Positions 1 through 8,867 of a stretch of DNA of 30,513 bases are shown here, piece by piece. The position numbers and the translations under genes were made by a program. Position 1 is the stretch's first letter. Each line of letters begins with the position of its first letter. The notes beneath the pieces were generated by a model that did no database searches, was not told the DNA's origin, and saw only the letters and a program-made list of their open reading frames with translations. Origin of the DNA: Candidatus Latescibacterota bacterium (GTDB taxonomy: Bacteria > JAAXHH01 > JACQVL01); assembly GCA_016209865.1 (NCBI GenBank), contig JACQVL010000252.1, positions 1-30,513 on the forward strand. Reading direction: 5' to 3'.

Positions 1-60
1 CTGGGGAGTAGGGGTGAGGTGCAAAACTGGGCAGTCCAATTCTTTTTCTGAAAAACTATA

Positions 61-223
61 GTAAGGACGAAGGACGAAAGAGCAAGGGCAAAGTAAGAAG
101 AGCGAAGGACAAAGAAACAAAGGCGGAAAAGGACCGGGGTGTCATTCCCGCGCAAGCGGGAATCCATTTTCATCCTTCGCCCTTTGTCTTTCGTCCTTGC
201 TTTTTCGTCCTTCGTCCTTGCTT
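61..223. repeat. Heptad array with inverted arms around a palindromic core, copy 1
   Basis: The left arm (61-118) is purine-rich with repeated GGACGAA-like heptads. The right arm (171-223) carries the complement, TTCGTCC-like heptads. Between them lies a 40-bp core at 136-175, which includes a perfect hairpin with stem ATTCCCGC (144-151), loop GCAA and stem GCGGGAAT (156-163). The same 40 bp recur exactly, in opposite orientation, at 2387-2426. The array runs up to the stop codon of the DUF6785-type gene. It could fold into one long hairpin on either strand. The 7-bp units resemble the STRR repeats described in cyanobacteria, but no relationship is shown. Confidence 0.9.
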
Positions 224-2194
224 TCAATCAATCCCAAACAACGAATGTCCGGCGTGGGGGAACCAGATGAAATCGACCACCATCGACAACGCGACCCCAC
301 ACCCGACCCCGAAGATCAGGCCGAGGAAGAACGGCTGTCCCTTCCGGTAGAGTTCGATGCCGCCGACCCACATCATGACCCGCTTGATCAGCCAGCAGAG
401 GAAGATCGAGGACACGATATTCCGCTGCGGCCAGGAGTACGCTAACATGAAGCCTAACGGGTGGATCGGCCACCACGGCAGACTGGCCCGGAGGGACATG
501 AGCAGGAGCATCAACGTACTCCCGATCCCGAAGAACGTCAGCCGCGACCAGTCAGGGCCGAACGGATTACGCATCTTGACTAACGTCTGATCGAACGGAA
601 TCGTCGAGCCGATCCGGCCGAACCACCAGCCGTTCGTGAATTGCCGGGTGCCCTGGTCGTACCCTAAGTAGAGGGTGTAGACGAGGGCGAGGACGACGCC
701 GATCGTCGCGGCCGCCCCGATCGCCCAGGCCAGCCCCCGGTGCCAGCGCCGTCCGAATTCCGAGAGTTTGCTCGCCTGGACGAGCGCGGGCATGAACGTC
801 GATTTGATCTCGCCGAGCGGGCCGTACGTCTGGGCCATGGCGGTCATCGTGGGGGCGGACATGTTGATGGAGCCGACGGAGTAGAAGACGAGCACCTGGG
901 GGGTCATCGGTGAGCGGACGAACGGGATGCCCGCTTCTGCGATGATCCGGGAGACGCCGAGGTAGATCAGGAAAACGGCGAATAAGAGAAAGACTGCAAT
1001 CCCGTAGTGCATGCCTAAGGTGTGGAGCCAGACGACCGCGTAGACGAACCCGCCGAGCAGGCCGAACACGGCCACCCGGTACGGGAGCATCTCCTTCGAG
1101 TCGTCGAGGTCGGGCCGGCGGCCGAACGCTTTGGCGACGACATCCCGGATGTGGTGCCGGGCCCGCCACAGCCCCCAGCCGACGAAGACGAGGAACGCCC
1201 CCATGTTCTGCCAGTCGAGCATGGCGATTTCCGAGGTGTAGTTGTCGTACCCCGGGATGACGTACCCGACCCGGTTGGCAATTCCGACCTGGATGATCCC
1301 GGTCAGGAAGAAGAACCAGAGGCCGGCCAGCACATCAAGGTTGACGAAATACGAGACCCCTAAGATGATCGGCAGGAAGTTCACGTCGATCGCCGGGAAG
1401 CCCTCGCCGAATGAGATCGCAGGCGCGTACCCGAAGTACGGAAACCGGGGGACGACCGGGGTGAAGTACCCGATGATGTTGTAGACGATCACCCCGAACG
1501 GGATGGCAAACCCGAACCAGAACCGCTTGTCGGTGAGGAAATCCGGGATGTGGCGGGACGAGTCCATCCCCCGGGCGAACGACAGGGGAATCTGCATCAT
1601 CGGGAAGACGAGTTTCTCGTGTTCGACCCACTGCCGCCGGATGATGACGGTCAGGCACAACGCCATGAAGATAACGGGGAGGATGAGCGTCAGCCACCAG
1701 AACAGCGGGATCACCCAGACGGCCCACGGGGCCGCCTGTCCGTCGGGGAGGCCGTCCACCAGCCAGGTCAGGGCATGGCCGGTGTTCTTCACCGTCGCCC
1801 ACGGTTTGAGGTACGCGTAGAAATACTCCGCCCATCGATTCTCCGGGGTTGCCATGAAGTACGGCGCCATGAGCATCGACAGGAAGGGGGCGCTCATCCC
1901 GTTCGTGGACAGCCCGGAGGCGGTCATCCCCATGATGAGCGGGAGGATGAATTCCTGGGGAGTGAGCGCCCACCGTTCGTTCCACCGGACGAGCACGACG
2001 TTGAAGATGAGCAGGTAGAAAAAACACAGAATCAGCGGGCCCAGGTGGAAGTGGTCCGCGCCCAGCATCGACGACGCCATCGTGTACTGGAAGTACGGGA
2101 CGATGAGGGCGATGGCGACGACGGTGATCAGGCCGAGGATGATCGACCGTCGCGTGATATCGCTCGTGCCGGAGTGTCTGACGTTCTCCGCCAT
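224..2194 (-). CDS. DUF6785-type polytopic membrane protein, function unknown
   Basis: The product is 656 residues if it starts at the ATG at 2194. A TTG-initiated extension to 2311 adds an unlikely polar N-terminus. Only a weak AAGG lies just upstream of the ATG. After a short polar start (about 20 residues) the protein is mostly hydrophobic, with roughly 12-14 likely membrane helices and a long loop in the middle carrying charged segments. Length and pattern match the large membrane proteins annotated as DUF6785/DUF6784 in Planctomycetes and Poribacteria, whose substrate is unknown; that match is from memory. The gene stands alone between two inverted copies of the same repeat module. A transport role is plausible but unproven. 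Confidence 0.7.
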   Translation of the reverse strand: MAENVRHSGTSDITRRSIILGLITVVAIALIVPYFQYTMASSMLGADHFHLGPLILCFFYLLIFNVVLVRWNERWALTPQEFILPLIMGMTASGLSTNGMSAPFLSMLMAPYFMATPENRWAEYFYAYLKPWATVKNTGHALTWLVDGLPDGQAAPWAVWVIPLFWWLTLILPVIFMALCLTVIIRRQWVEHEKLVFPMMQIPLSFARGMDSSRHIPDFLTDKRFWFGFAIPFGVIVYNIIGYFTPVVPRFPYFGYAPAISFGEGFPAIDVNFLPIILGVSYFVNLDVLAGLWFFFLTGIIQVGIANRVGYVIPGYDNYTSEIAMLDWQNMGAFLVFVGWGLWRARHHIRDVVAKAFGRRPDLDDSKEMLPYRVAVFGLLGGFVYAVVWLHTLGMHYGIAVFLLFAVFLIYLGVSRIIAEAGIPFVRSPMTPQVLVFYSVGSINMSAPTMTAMAQTYGPLGEIKSTFMPALVQASKLSEFGRRWHRGLAWAIGAAATIGVVLALVYTLYLGYDQGTRQFTNGWWFGRIGSTIPFDQTLVKMRNPFGPDWSRLTFFGIGSTLMLLLMSLRASLPWWPIHPLGFMLAYSWPQRNIVSSIFLCWLIKRVMMWVGGIELYRKGQPFFLGLIFGVGCGVALSMVVDFIWFPHAGHSLFGID

Positions 2195-2323
2195 GACCTT
2201 GCTGTCGTGCTGGTGTCTCGTGGGTGAGGGCGAGCGAAGCGGACAGCCGTCTTCGTCGCAACGATGCGGTCGTTCCGGCGTTGTTATAACACCGCAGGCC
2301 GCGAAAGTCAACTCGAAAATGCA

Positions 2324-2521
2324 AGGTCGAAGGACGAATTAAAAGCAAGGACGAAGGACGAAATGGCAAGGACGAAAAAGAACAAAGGATGAAAATGGAT
2401 TCCCGCTTGCGCGGGAATGACACCCCAGTGCTTTTCTGTCCTTGTTTCTTTGTCCTTCGTCCTTACCTCTTCGTCCTTGCTTTTTCGTCCTTCGTCCTTC
2501 GTCCTTACTCCTTCGTCCTTA
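2324..2521. repeat. Heptad array with inverted arms around a palindromic core, copy 2
   Basis: This is the mirror copy of the module at 61-223. The purine arm with AGGACGA heptads lies at 2324-2390. The 40-bp core at 2387-2426 is the exact reverse complement of 136-175, with hairpin stems at 2399-2406 and 2411-2418. The pyrimidine arm with TTCGTCC heptads lies at 2431-2521. The last heptad of this arm supplies the TAA stop codon of the neighbouring oxidoreductase gene (2519-2521), so the array begins exactly at the end of that coding region. The DUF6785-type gene therefore sits between inverted copies. Confidence 0.9.
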
Positions 2522-3562
2522 CGTCAATTCCACCGCCTTGCCGGTCTGCGAGCTTTCGACCGCCCCGTAGGCGATCTTGATCGACTGCAGGTTGTCCCGC
2601 CCGCTCGTCTGCGGAGGCCGACCTTCTGTCAGCGCCTGCATCAGCTCACCCATGCTCCCCCCGAACGCCTCCGGGAACCAGCTCCCCTGCACCTGGATGA
2701 CCTGCCGCTCCCCCGGGCTATCCTTCAGGCAGATTTCTACCGTGCTGTGCGTCGCCATGATCGACCCGTCGGTCCCGTCTAAGTACCAGGTATTGCCGTG
2801 CAACCCGGACGCCCGGATGATGTTGTTAAAATGGAGGGTGGCCATGACGTCCGCGTCGTATTCGCAGGTGATCGAATAGATCATCGGGGTGACCGCGTGC
2901 TGGCCGGGGACGATCGTCGTCGTCGCCTTCACCCGTTGCGGCGTCAGGCCGGTGAAATAGCGGGTCAGGTCGATGTAATGAATCCCGTGATCGATGATGT
3001 TAAAATGCTCCAGGGCCACAATCCACGACCCGGCGACGTCCTGACAGCTCCGGAGGACGTGCAGCACGCTGTACAGATGGCCGACCGTCCCGCGTTCTAA
3101 GAGGAGCTTGAGCACTCGGTGCTGGGGCGCCCAGCGGGCCTGTTGGTTGACCATCAACGTCACTCCGGCGGCCTCGCACACCTCCACCATCCGCTGCGCG
3201 TCCGCCCAGTGCATGGCGAACGGTTTCTGGCTCAGGATGTGTTTCCCGGCGGCGGCGATCCGTTCGACGAGCGGCCGCCGCTGGGAGGCATGGACGGCCA
3301 GGTCGACGATCTGGACGTCCGGGTCGCTCAAGACCTCATCAAGGTCTGCCGTCCACTTCGGGATGCCGAACTTCTGGGCGGTCGATTCGGCCGCCTCTGG
3401 GCGGACATCGCAGCAGGCGACGACCCGGTACCCGCACGTCCGGTAGGCCGGCAGATGGGCCCCGTTGGCAATGCCGCCGCACCCGACGAGGCCGATCCCA
3501 TAGTCACGCCGGTCGGGCAACTGGGGCCGATAATCGATGGGGTTCACGTCCATACCGCGCAT
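2519..3562 (-). CDS. Gfo/Idh/MocA family oxidoreductase
   Basis: This 347-residue protein is an NAD(P)-dependent sugar or cyclitol dehydrogenase by family. The Rossmann motif GLVGCGGIA lies at residues 24-32 and the family Lys-Pro (SQKPF) at about 111-115. The C-terminal half holds DHGIHYIDL, where the second histidine is a typical catalytic position. The start at 3562 is chosen for the strong AAGGAGG about 4 nt upstream; a second in-frame ATG at 3553 is 13 nt from it. The longer upstream reading frame has no ribosome site. The substrate cannot be read from sequence. It lies upstream of, and in the same direction as, the DUF6785-type gene, but the repeat module separates them, so co-transcription is uncertain. 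A CRP-like palindrome lies 27 bases upstream of the start codon. Confidence 0.88.
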   Translation of the reverse strand: MRGMDVNPIDYRPQLPDRRDYGIGLVGCGGIANGAHLPAYRTCGYRVVACCDVRPEAAESTAQKFGIPKWTADLDEVLSDPDVQIVDLAVHASQRRPLVERIAAAGKHILSQKPFAMHWADAQRMVEVCEAAGVTLMVNQQARWAPQHRVLKLLLERGTVGHLYSVLHVLRSCQDVAGSWIVALEHFNIIDHGIHYIDLTRYFTGLTPQRVKATTTIVPGQHAVTPMIYSITCEYDADVMATLHFNNIIRASGLHGNTWYLDGTDGSIMATHSTVEICLKDSPGERQVIQVQGSWFPEAFGGSMGELMQALTEGRPPQTSGRDNLQSIKIAYGAVESSQTGKAVELT

Positions 3563-3581
3563 AGACCCTCCTTTTTTTATG

Positions 3582-3610
3582 TTGACATTGTGACACGGCT
3601 CACATACTCT
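3582..3610 (+). promoter_or_regulatory. Candidate promoter for the metallo-beta-lactamase gene
   Basis: A perfect TTGACA at 3582-3587 is followed 17 bp later by TACTCT (3605-3610), a poor -10. The region downstream (3612-3626) is very AT-rich and could supply other -10 sequences for either divergent gene. The spacer is almost exactly filled by the TGTGA-N6-TCACA palindrome. Confidence 0.35.
3589..3604. promoter_or_regulatory. CRP/FNR-type palindrome TGTGA-N6-TCACA
   Basis: The half sites TGTGA (3589-3593) and TCACA (3600-3604) form a perfect dyad identical to the core consensus for CRP. It lies between the divergent oxidoreductase (-) and metallo-beta-lactamase (+) genes. Position does not favour simple activation: it overlaps the spacer of a + strand TTGACA and would lie downstream of the AT-rich -10 candidates for the - strand gene. 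Repression or chance are both possible. Confidence 0.45.
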
Positions 3611-3710
3611 GTATATATAATATAACATGCTGTATTCATAAGCGCTTCTATTATTCTTCTGTTCTATTCTGTTTTATGATCACACGAGTGAGCGCGTCCG
3701 TAGAGACCCC

Positions 3711-4340
3711 ATGCTGATCGAGTCGGTCGTGGTCGGGGCCTTCCAGTGCAACTGCCTGATCCTCGCTGACGAGGACACTCGCCAGGCGATCGTGATCGAC
3801 CCGGGGGACGAGCCGGAGCGAGTCCTCGACATCATCCGGCACTACGACCTGGCGGTGAGGTTTACACTCCACACGCACGCCCATCTCGATCATATCATGG
3901 GAACCCGGACGCTCAAACAAGCCTTGGGGCCGGAGCTGCTCCTCCATGCCGCTGATGCGTTCCTCTACGATCGTCTCGTCGAACAGGCGGCCGAGTTCGG
4001 GTGGCGTGTCGACGAACCGGTGCCGATCGACCGGTTCATCGCTGAGGGGGATGACGTGCCGTTCGGCCACGCCCATGTCACGGTGCTCCACACGCCCGGC
4101 CATACGCCGGGCAGTGTGTGCTTCCAGATGCCGGGGGAGGCTCCGATCCTGTTCGCTGGGGATACGCTCTTCGCCGGGAGTATCGGCCGGACTGACCTCC
4201 CTGGCGGGTCGTACGAATCGATCATCCAATCCATCCGTGAGAAAGTGCTTCCGCTCCGGGAGGACACGATCGTCTACCCCGGTCACGGGCCCCGCACGAC
4301 GATCTGGGAAGAAAAGCGGCAGAATCCGTTCTTGATATAA
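3711..4340 (+). CDS. Metallo-beta-lactamase fold hydrolase (glyoxalase II/YcbL-like)
   Basis: The protein has 209 residues, the usual size of small stand-alone MBL hydrolases. Metal ligands are visible: THAHLDH at residues 55-61 (His56, His58, Asp60, His61), a later histidine in HTPGHTPGS, the aspartate in FAGDTLF and the final histidine in VYPGHGP. The pattern AGDTLFAGSIGRTDLPGG is typical of glyoxalase II-related thioester hydrolases. It lacks the C-terminal helical domain of full glyoxalase II, which fits the YcbL type. No strong ribosome site precedes the ATG. It is divergent from the oxidoreductase and followed by a heptad inverted repeat, so probably transcribed alone. Confidence 0.9.
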   Translation: MLIESVVVGAFQCNCLILADEDTRQAIVIDPGDEPERVLDIIRHYDLAVRFTLHTHAHLDHIMGTRTLKQALGPELLLHAADAFLYDRLVEQAAEFGWRVDEPVPIDRFIAEGDDVPFGHAHVTVLHTPGHTPGSVCFQMPGEAPILFAGDTLFAGSIGRTDLPGGSYESIIQSIREKVLPLREDTIVYPGHGPRTTIWEEKRQNPFLI

Positions 4341-4360
4341 GGGTAATCAGACTATAAAGA

Positions 4361-4453
4361 GTGACCCGTGACGAGTGACGAGAAAAATAGATTCACATCA
4401 GGCTTTGCTTCGTGTTGGTGTCTACTCGTCACTTGTCACTCGCCACTCGTCAC
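4361..4453. repeat. GTGACGA heptad inverted repeat
   Basis: GTGACGA-type units on the left (4361-4382) face their complements TCGTCAC, TTGTCAC and TCGCCAC on the right (4425-4453), about 42 bp apart. The layout matches the GGACGAA modules but the unit sequence differs and there is no palindromic core. The right arm lies about 17 bp before the kinase start codon. Reading through the array in frame gives a spurious N-terminal extension of the kinase from a GTG at 4375. Confidence 0.85.
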
Positions 4454-4470
4454 TGAATGAGACTCCCATC

Positions 4471-7062
4471 ATGACATCCCTTCAAGACCTCGTCGATCTG
4501 ATCCAGACACACCGAGAAACCATCCTGCAGGAATGGGTGCAGCGCACCCGTGTCCATGAGACGGATGAATTCCGCCAGACGCGGACGTTCGCGGCCGCGC
4601 GCGTGGATTTCTTCGTGCGCCTGCAATCTATCTGGGCGCGCCCGGACGACCCCGCTCCTCGCACCGCGCTCGACCGCTGGATTCGGGCGAGATGCACCGC
4701 GGGCGAGAACAGCGACACGCTCATCCGCCGGTGCGTCACCCTCCGGGATGCGATCTGTCAGGTCCTCGGCACCGCGGTCGAGCGCGCCCCCCAGGCGACC
4801 CTCCTGCTCGACGGAGTCCATCATCTGTTCGATGAGGTCGAGCGGATGATCTACCGGGTGTGCCAGGACCTGGCGATGGCGCGTACGGTTGAACAACTCC
4901 GGCTGGCACACGAAGTCAGTAACGAAATCCTGATGGCCAGCGATCTCGAGCAGTTGTTGCCCGATGTCGTCCGCCTGATCGCGTCGAAACTCAGCTATAT
5001 GGTGGTCAGCCTTTCCCGGATCGAGGATGACGGGGCCGTGTCGTGGGCGTGGACGGGAGAGTACGGGAAGACGGTCCAGGTGGGACGCGACCGGGAGAAA
5101 GACGGGCCGTTCCGGCTGAACGCCGGGGAAGGGATCGTCGGGTGGGCGCTCGAACAAGGGACGACAGTGATCGTGCCAGACGTCCTCCAGGAGCCGAGGT
5201 ACATTCCCCATCCCTACATCCGGGGGGTTCGATCCGAGATCGCCGTTCCCCTCCGGCAAGGCGGGCGGGCGATCGGGATTCTGGACGTCGAAAGCCGGGC
5301 TGTCGGGGCGTTCGATGAGCATGACCGGCAGATCCTGGAACTCCTGGCGTCGCAGATCTCCATCGCGCTCGAGAAGTCCCGCCTGTTTAACATCGAGCGG
5401 AAGAAATCGGAGTACTTGGCGCTCGTCAACGACGTCGGACGGAGAGCGGTGGGCGTGTTAACCGTCCCGGAACTCTGTGAGCAGGCCACCCGGCTGATCC
5501 ACGAGCGTTTTGCCTATTCGTCCGTCGGGCTGTTCCTGGTCGACCCGATCCGTCCTATCCTGCTGCTCCAGTGTGCCGCGGGGGCGTATGAGAACCTGAC
5601 TCCGCCCGGCTACGAACAGCCGATCGACCAGGGGATTCTCGGCCATGTCGCCCAGACCGGCCAGCCGTTCCTCACGAACGCGGTTCAGCACGACCCGTAT
5701 TATTATCAGCCGTTCCAGGAGATGGGGGCGACCCAGGCGGAATTGTGCGTGCCGCTGTGGACGGGCGGCCGCGTGATCGGAGTGATCGATGTCCAGCACA
5801 CGGACACCGACCGGACGTTCGACGAGGTCGACCTGCTGGCGATGACGGCCTTGGCCGGCCAGGTCGCCATCGCCCTCGACAACGCCCGGCTCTTCCAGGA
5901 CCTGGAGCGGAGCGTCGATCAACAGACCCGGCTGCAAGAGCAGTTGATCCACAACGAAAAAATCTCCACCATCGGCCAGCTCGTCGCGGGGGTGGCGCAT
6001 GAACTGAACAACCCGCTGACCTCGATCATCGGGTACGCGGACCTCTCCCTCCAGCGCAGCCAGGATGACCAGACCCGGAGCTACCTGAACCGGATTTCCA
6101 AAGAATCCCACCGGATGGTGCAGATCGTCAAGAGCCTGCTCGCGTTCGCCCGGAAGGAACAGCCCCAGCGGACGCTGGTCGACCTCAATACCCTGATTCG
6201 GGACGTGCTCCGGCTTCGGGCGTATAATTTCAGGGTCAGTAACATCCGTCTGATCGAACGGTATGAACCGGACCTGCCCCTGACCCTGGGGAACGCGAAT
6301 CAACTCCAGCAGGTCATCCTGAACATCATCACGAACGCGGAGTATGCCATCCGGAAAGTCTATTCTCGTGGATGGATCGAGATCACGACCGGGTGTGACA
6401 CGATCCAGGACGACCAGGTCATCCGGGTCCGCATCAGGGACAGCGGGACGGGGATTCCGGAAGAGCATCTGCCGAAGATCTTCGACCCATTCTTCACGAC
6501 CAAACAGGCCGGGGAAGGCACCGGGCTGGGTCTCTCGATCTCGTCCGGGATCGTCAGGGAACATGGCGGCCGCTTGCTGGCCGAGAGCCCGCCCGATGAA
6601 GGGGCGTGCTTTACGATCGAGCTCCCCGTGTGTACGGCCGAGACGAGCACTGGCCGCGATGCCCGGCCGGCGACAGCCATCGCGCGCCTCCCGCTCAAAC
6701 GCATCCTGGTGATCGACGATGAACGGGAGATCACCGATTACCTGGCCCAGGTCCTGACCGCGAACGGACACACGGTGGAGACCGCGTTCGACGGCGAGGC
6801 CGGGTTGCGGAAACTCGACCAGGTCTCCTATGACCTGATCCTCAGCGACATCAAGATGCCAGGGTTGAGCGGCCGCCATCTCTACAACGCCGTCAAGACC
6901 CGACAGCCCCACCTCCTCAGCCGTTTGATCCTCATGACCGGAGACCTGACCAGCCCCGACACACAACAGTTCCTGAAGACCGCCCGCGTTCCCTACCTGA
7001 CCAAACCCTTCACCGTCCACGAGCTGGAACAGGTGATGGCGGCGGTCTCAGAAGGCCAGTGA
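4471..7062 (+). CDS. Hybrid sensor histidine kinase: two GAF domains, kinase core, receiver
   Basis: The start at 4471 gives 863 residues. Order: an all-helical N-terminal region (about 1-145, possibly RsbRD-like), GAF 1 (about 147-307), GAF 2 (about 319-482), a HisKA dimerisation helix with phospho-acceptor His510 in [10 protein letters not shown], and an ATPase domain (about 605-720) with [17 protein letters not shown] and GTGLGLS boxes. A C-terminal receiver domain (about 744-863) carries acceptor Asp793 in LSDIKMPG and the conserved Lys-Pro near the end. No membrane segment is seen, so it is a soluble cytoplasmic sensor, and there is no DNA-binding output. Phosphate is likely passed within the protein or to an unlinked partner. 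The HD-GYP gene follows 185 bp downstream from its own promoter. No clear ribosome site precedes the start. Confidence 0.93.
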   Translation: MTSLQDLVDLIQTHRETILQEWVQRTRVHETDEFRQTRTFAAARVDFFVRLQSIWARPDDPAPRTALDRWIRARCTAGENSDTLIRRCVTLRDAICQVLGTAVERAPQATLLLDGVHHLFDEVERMIYRVCQDLAMARTVEQLRLAHEVSNEILMASDLEQLLPDVVRLIASKLSYMVVSLSRIEDDGAVSWAWTGEYGKTVQVGRDREKDGPFRLNAGEGIVGWALEQGTTVIVPDVLQEPRYIPHPYIRGVRSEIAVPLRQGGRAIGILDVESRAVGAFDEHDRQILELLASQISIALEKSRLFNIERKKSEYLALVNDVGRRAVGVLTVPELCEQATRLIHERFAYSSVGLFLVDPIRPILLLQCAAGAYENLTPPGYEQPIDQGILGHVAQTGQPFLTNAVQHDPYYYQPFQEMGATQAELCVPLWTGGRVIGVIDVQHTDTDRTFDEVDLLAMTALAGQVAIALDNARLFQDLERSVDQQTRLQEQLIHNEKISTIGQLVAGVAHELNNPLTSIIGYADLSLQRSQDDQTRSYLNRISKESHRMVQIVKSLLAFARKEQPQRTLVDLNTLIRDVLRLRAYNFRVSNIRLIERYEPDLPLTLGNANQLQQVILNIITNAEYAIRKVYSRGWIEITTGCDTIQDDQVIRVRIRDSGTGIPEEHLPKIFDPFFTTKQAGEGTGLGLSISSGIVREHGGRLLAESPPDEGACFTIELPVCTAETSTGRDARPATAIARLPLKRILVIDDEREITDYLAQVLTANGHTVETAFDGEAGLRKLDQVSYDLILSDIKMPGLSGRHLYNAVKTRQPHLLSRLILMTGDLTSPDTQQFLKTARVPYLTKPFTVHELEQVMAAVSEGQ

Positions 7063-7119
7063 TCGTCGGAGGATCGTCCGCCTTCCGCCGGTCGCGCAGA
7101 CCAGACCGCAAGAAACTGG

Positions 7120-7148
7120 TTGACAGCATCCGTAGAACGTCCGATATT
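7120..7148 (+). promoter_or_regulatory. Promoter for the HD-GYP/MMPL operon
   Basis: TTGACA (7120-7125), a 17-bp spacer and GATATT (7143-7148). It lies about 100 bp before the HD-GYP start codon. The same -35/-10 pair with the same spacing appears on the - strand at 15023-15051, which supports it as a housekeeping promoter form here. Confidence 0.65.
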
Positions 7149-7247
7149 GTATCCCTGATGGCCCTGATCCACTCTCCCACCCTGTCAAGCAAGTGAGGAA
7201 ACTTTTCTTCATCATCAGCGTCATCAGTGATAGAGGGAGACAACGCT

Positions 7248-8852
7248 ATGGCCATCGACGGGCAGGAAGACCGGAGTACCAAGCTGATCCAGATCGGGAT
7301 CGCGCTCTCCAGTGAACGCAACCTGGATCGCCTCCTGGAGATGATCCTCGACCTCGCCCGCGACCTCACCCACGCGGATGCAGGGACCTTATACCTGGTG
7401 CGTGAGGAGTCCCAGGACCTCAAGTTTGAGATCGCGCACAACCAGACCTTGGGGACGCGGGTCGGCGGGACGAGCGGGAACGAAGCCAAGATTCCTCCCG
7501 TTCCCCTGGTGAGAGACGGCAGTCCCAACCTGGCCAACGTATCGGCGTACGTCGCCAACACCGGCCAACTGGTCAACATCCCGGACGTGTACGAAGCGGA
7601 GGGGTTCGATTTCACCGGCCCGCGTAAGTACGACGAGTTCACCGGGTACCGGACAAAATCGATGCTGTGCATCCCGATGCGCAACCATGAGACCGAGATC
7701 ATCGGGGTGCTCCAGCTCATCAACGCGCTCGACCCGGCGACCCGGCAGGTCATCCCGTTCGCGTCCGAGCATGTCGACCTGACCAGCGCCTTAGCGTCTC
7801 AGGCCGCGGTCGCCCTGACGAACGCCAAGTTGATTCAAGACCTCAAGAACCTGTTCGACGCGATCATCAAGTCGATCGCGACCGCCATCGAGGAAAAATC
7901 CCCCTACACCGGCGGCCATATTCGCCGGGTGGCGGAGTTGACAATGACCATCGCCCAGGCGGTCAACGAGACGACCGACGGCCCGTTCGCCGGCATCCAC
8001 TTCACGCCGGATGAGATGGAAGAACTCCGGATCGCGGCCTGGATGCACGATATCGGGAAGATCACGACGCCCGAGCACGTCGTCGATAAATCGACGAAGC
8101 TGGAGGCGATCGTCGACCGGATCGAGATGATCAAAGCGCGGTTCGACAGCATCCGCCGCGATTGCGAGACGAGCGCGCTCAAGAAAAAGATCGATCTGCT
8201 CACGACCGGGACCGCCGACCCGGATCAGCTCCACCAGATCGATGAGGAACTCAACCAGCAGCTCACCCAGCTCGACGACGACCTCAACTTCATCGTCACC
8301 ATCAACAAGGGCGGCGAGTTCATGGAAGACGAGAAACTCGAGCGGCTCCGCGCGATCGCCAGGCGGACGTACACGGCCAACGGGGAAGAGCGGCCGTACC
8401 TGACGGAGAACGAAGTGTACAACCTGTCGATCAAGCGCGGAACCCTGAATCTCGAAGACCGGAAGATCATCGAGAACCATGCGTTGATGAGCATCAAGAT
8501 GCTCCGTGAGCTGCCGTTCCCGAAGAAACTGAAGCACGTGCCGGAGTACGCCGGCGGCCACCACGAGAAGCTGAACGGCAAGGGGTATCCGTTCGGCCTG
8601 ACCGCCGATCAGCTCTCCCTCCAGGCGCGGATCATGGCGGTGGCCGACATCTTCGAGGCGCTCACCGCGCACGACCGGCCGTACAAGAAGCCGATGCCCC
8701 TCTCCAAAGCGATCCAGATCCTGGGCTTCTTCGTCAAAGACCAGGATATCGATAAAGATGTCGTCGATCTGTTCGTCAAACAACACATCTTCGAGGATTA
8801 CGCCAAACGCGAGATGGACCCGACACAGATCGACGAAGTCAAAGTGCAGTAA
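7248..8852 (+). CDS. GAF plus HD-GYP domain protein, likely cyclic-di-GMP phosphodiesterase
   Basis: The protein has 534 residues; the ATG at 7248 has AGGGAG about 8 nt upstream. An N-terminal GAF domain (about 10-190) precedes an HD-GYP domain (about 205-530). Catalytic motifs are intact: His267-Asp268 in HDIGK, His438-His439-Glu440 in HHEKLNGKGYP, and Gly446-Tyr447-Pro448. The later MAVADIFEALTAHDRPYK also fits. HD-GYP enzymes hydrolyse cyclic di-GMP. The gap between HDIGK and HHE is about 167 residues, much longer than I know for the family; the extra part is charged and helical, looks coiled-coil, and may be a regulatory insert. The MMPL exporter starts 15 bp after the stop, so the two are probably co-transcribed. 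Confidence 0.93.
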   Translation: MAIDGQEDRSTKLIQIGIALSSERNLDRLLEMILDLARDLTHADAGTLYLVREESQDLKFEIAHNQTLGTRVGGTSGNEAKIPPVPLVRDGSPNLANVSAYVANTGQLVNIPDVYEAEGFDFTGPRKYDEFTGYRTKSMLCIPMRNHETEIIGVLQLINALDPATRQVIPFASEHVDLTSALASQAAVALTNAKLIQDLKNLFDAIIKSIATAIEEKSPYTGGHIRRVAELTMTIAQAVNETTDGPFAGIHFTPDEMEELRIAAWMHDIGKITTPEHVVDKSTKLEAIVDRIEMIKARFDSIRRDCETSALKKKIDLLTTGTADPDQLHQIDEELNQQLTQLDDDLNFIVTINKGGEFMEDEKLERLRAIARRTYTANGEERPYLTENEVYNLSIKRGTLNLEDRKIIENHALMSIKMLRELPFPKKLKHVPEYAGGHHEKLNGKGYPFGLTADQLSLQARIMAVADIFEALTAHDRPYKKPMPLSKAIQILGFFVKDQDIDKDVVDLFVKQHIFEDYAKREMDPTQIDEVKVQ

Positions 8853-8867
8853 CCAGGGATACCCCGC

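Noticed and set aside
141-166. Palindromic core as a rho-independent terminator of the DUF6785-type gene
   Set aside because: The hairpin is strong but no run of T follows in either direction, and the same element occurs upstream of a promoter at 21516.
61-223. CRISPR array
   Set aside because: Units are 7 bp with no regular unique spacers, and the arms are inverted relative to each other.
4375-4470. Longer histidine kinase start at a GTG
   Set aside because: The added residues are a translation of the GTGACGA heptad array.
5458-7020. Very long open frame on the - strand opposite the histidine kinase
   Set aside because: Typical antisense frame of a GC-rich gene; the kinase motifs on the + strand are unambiguous.
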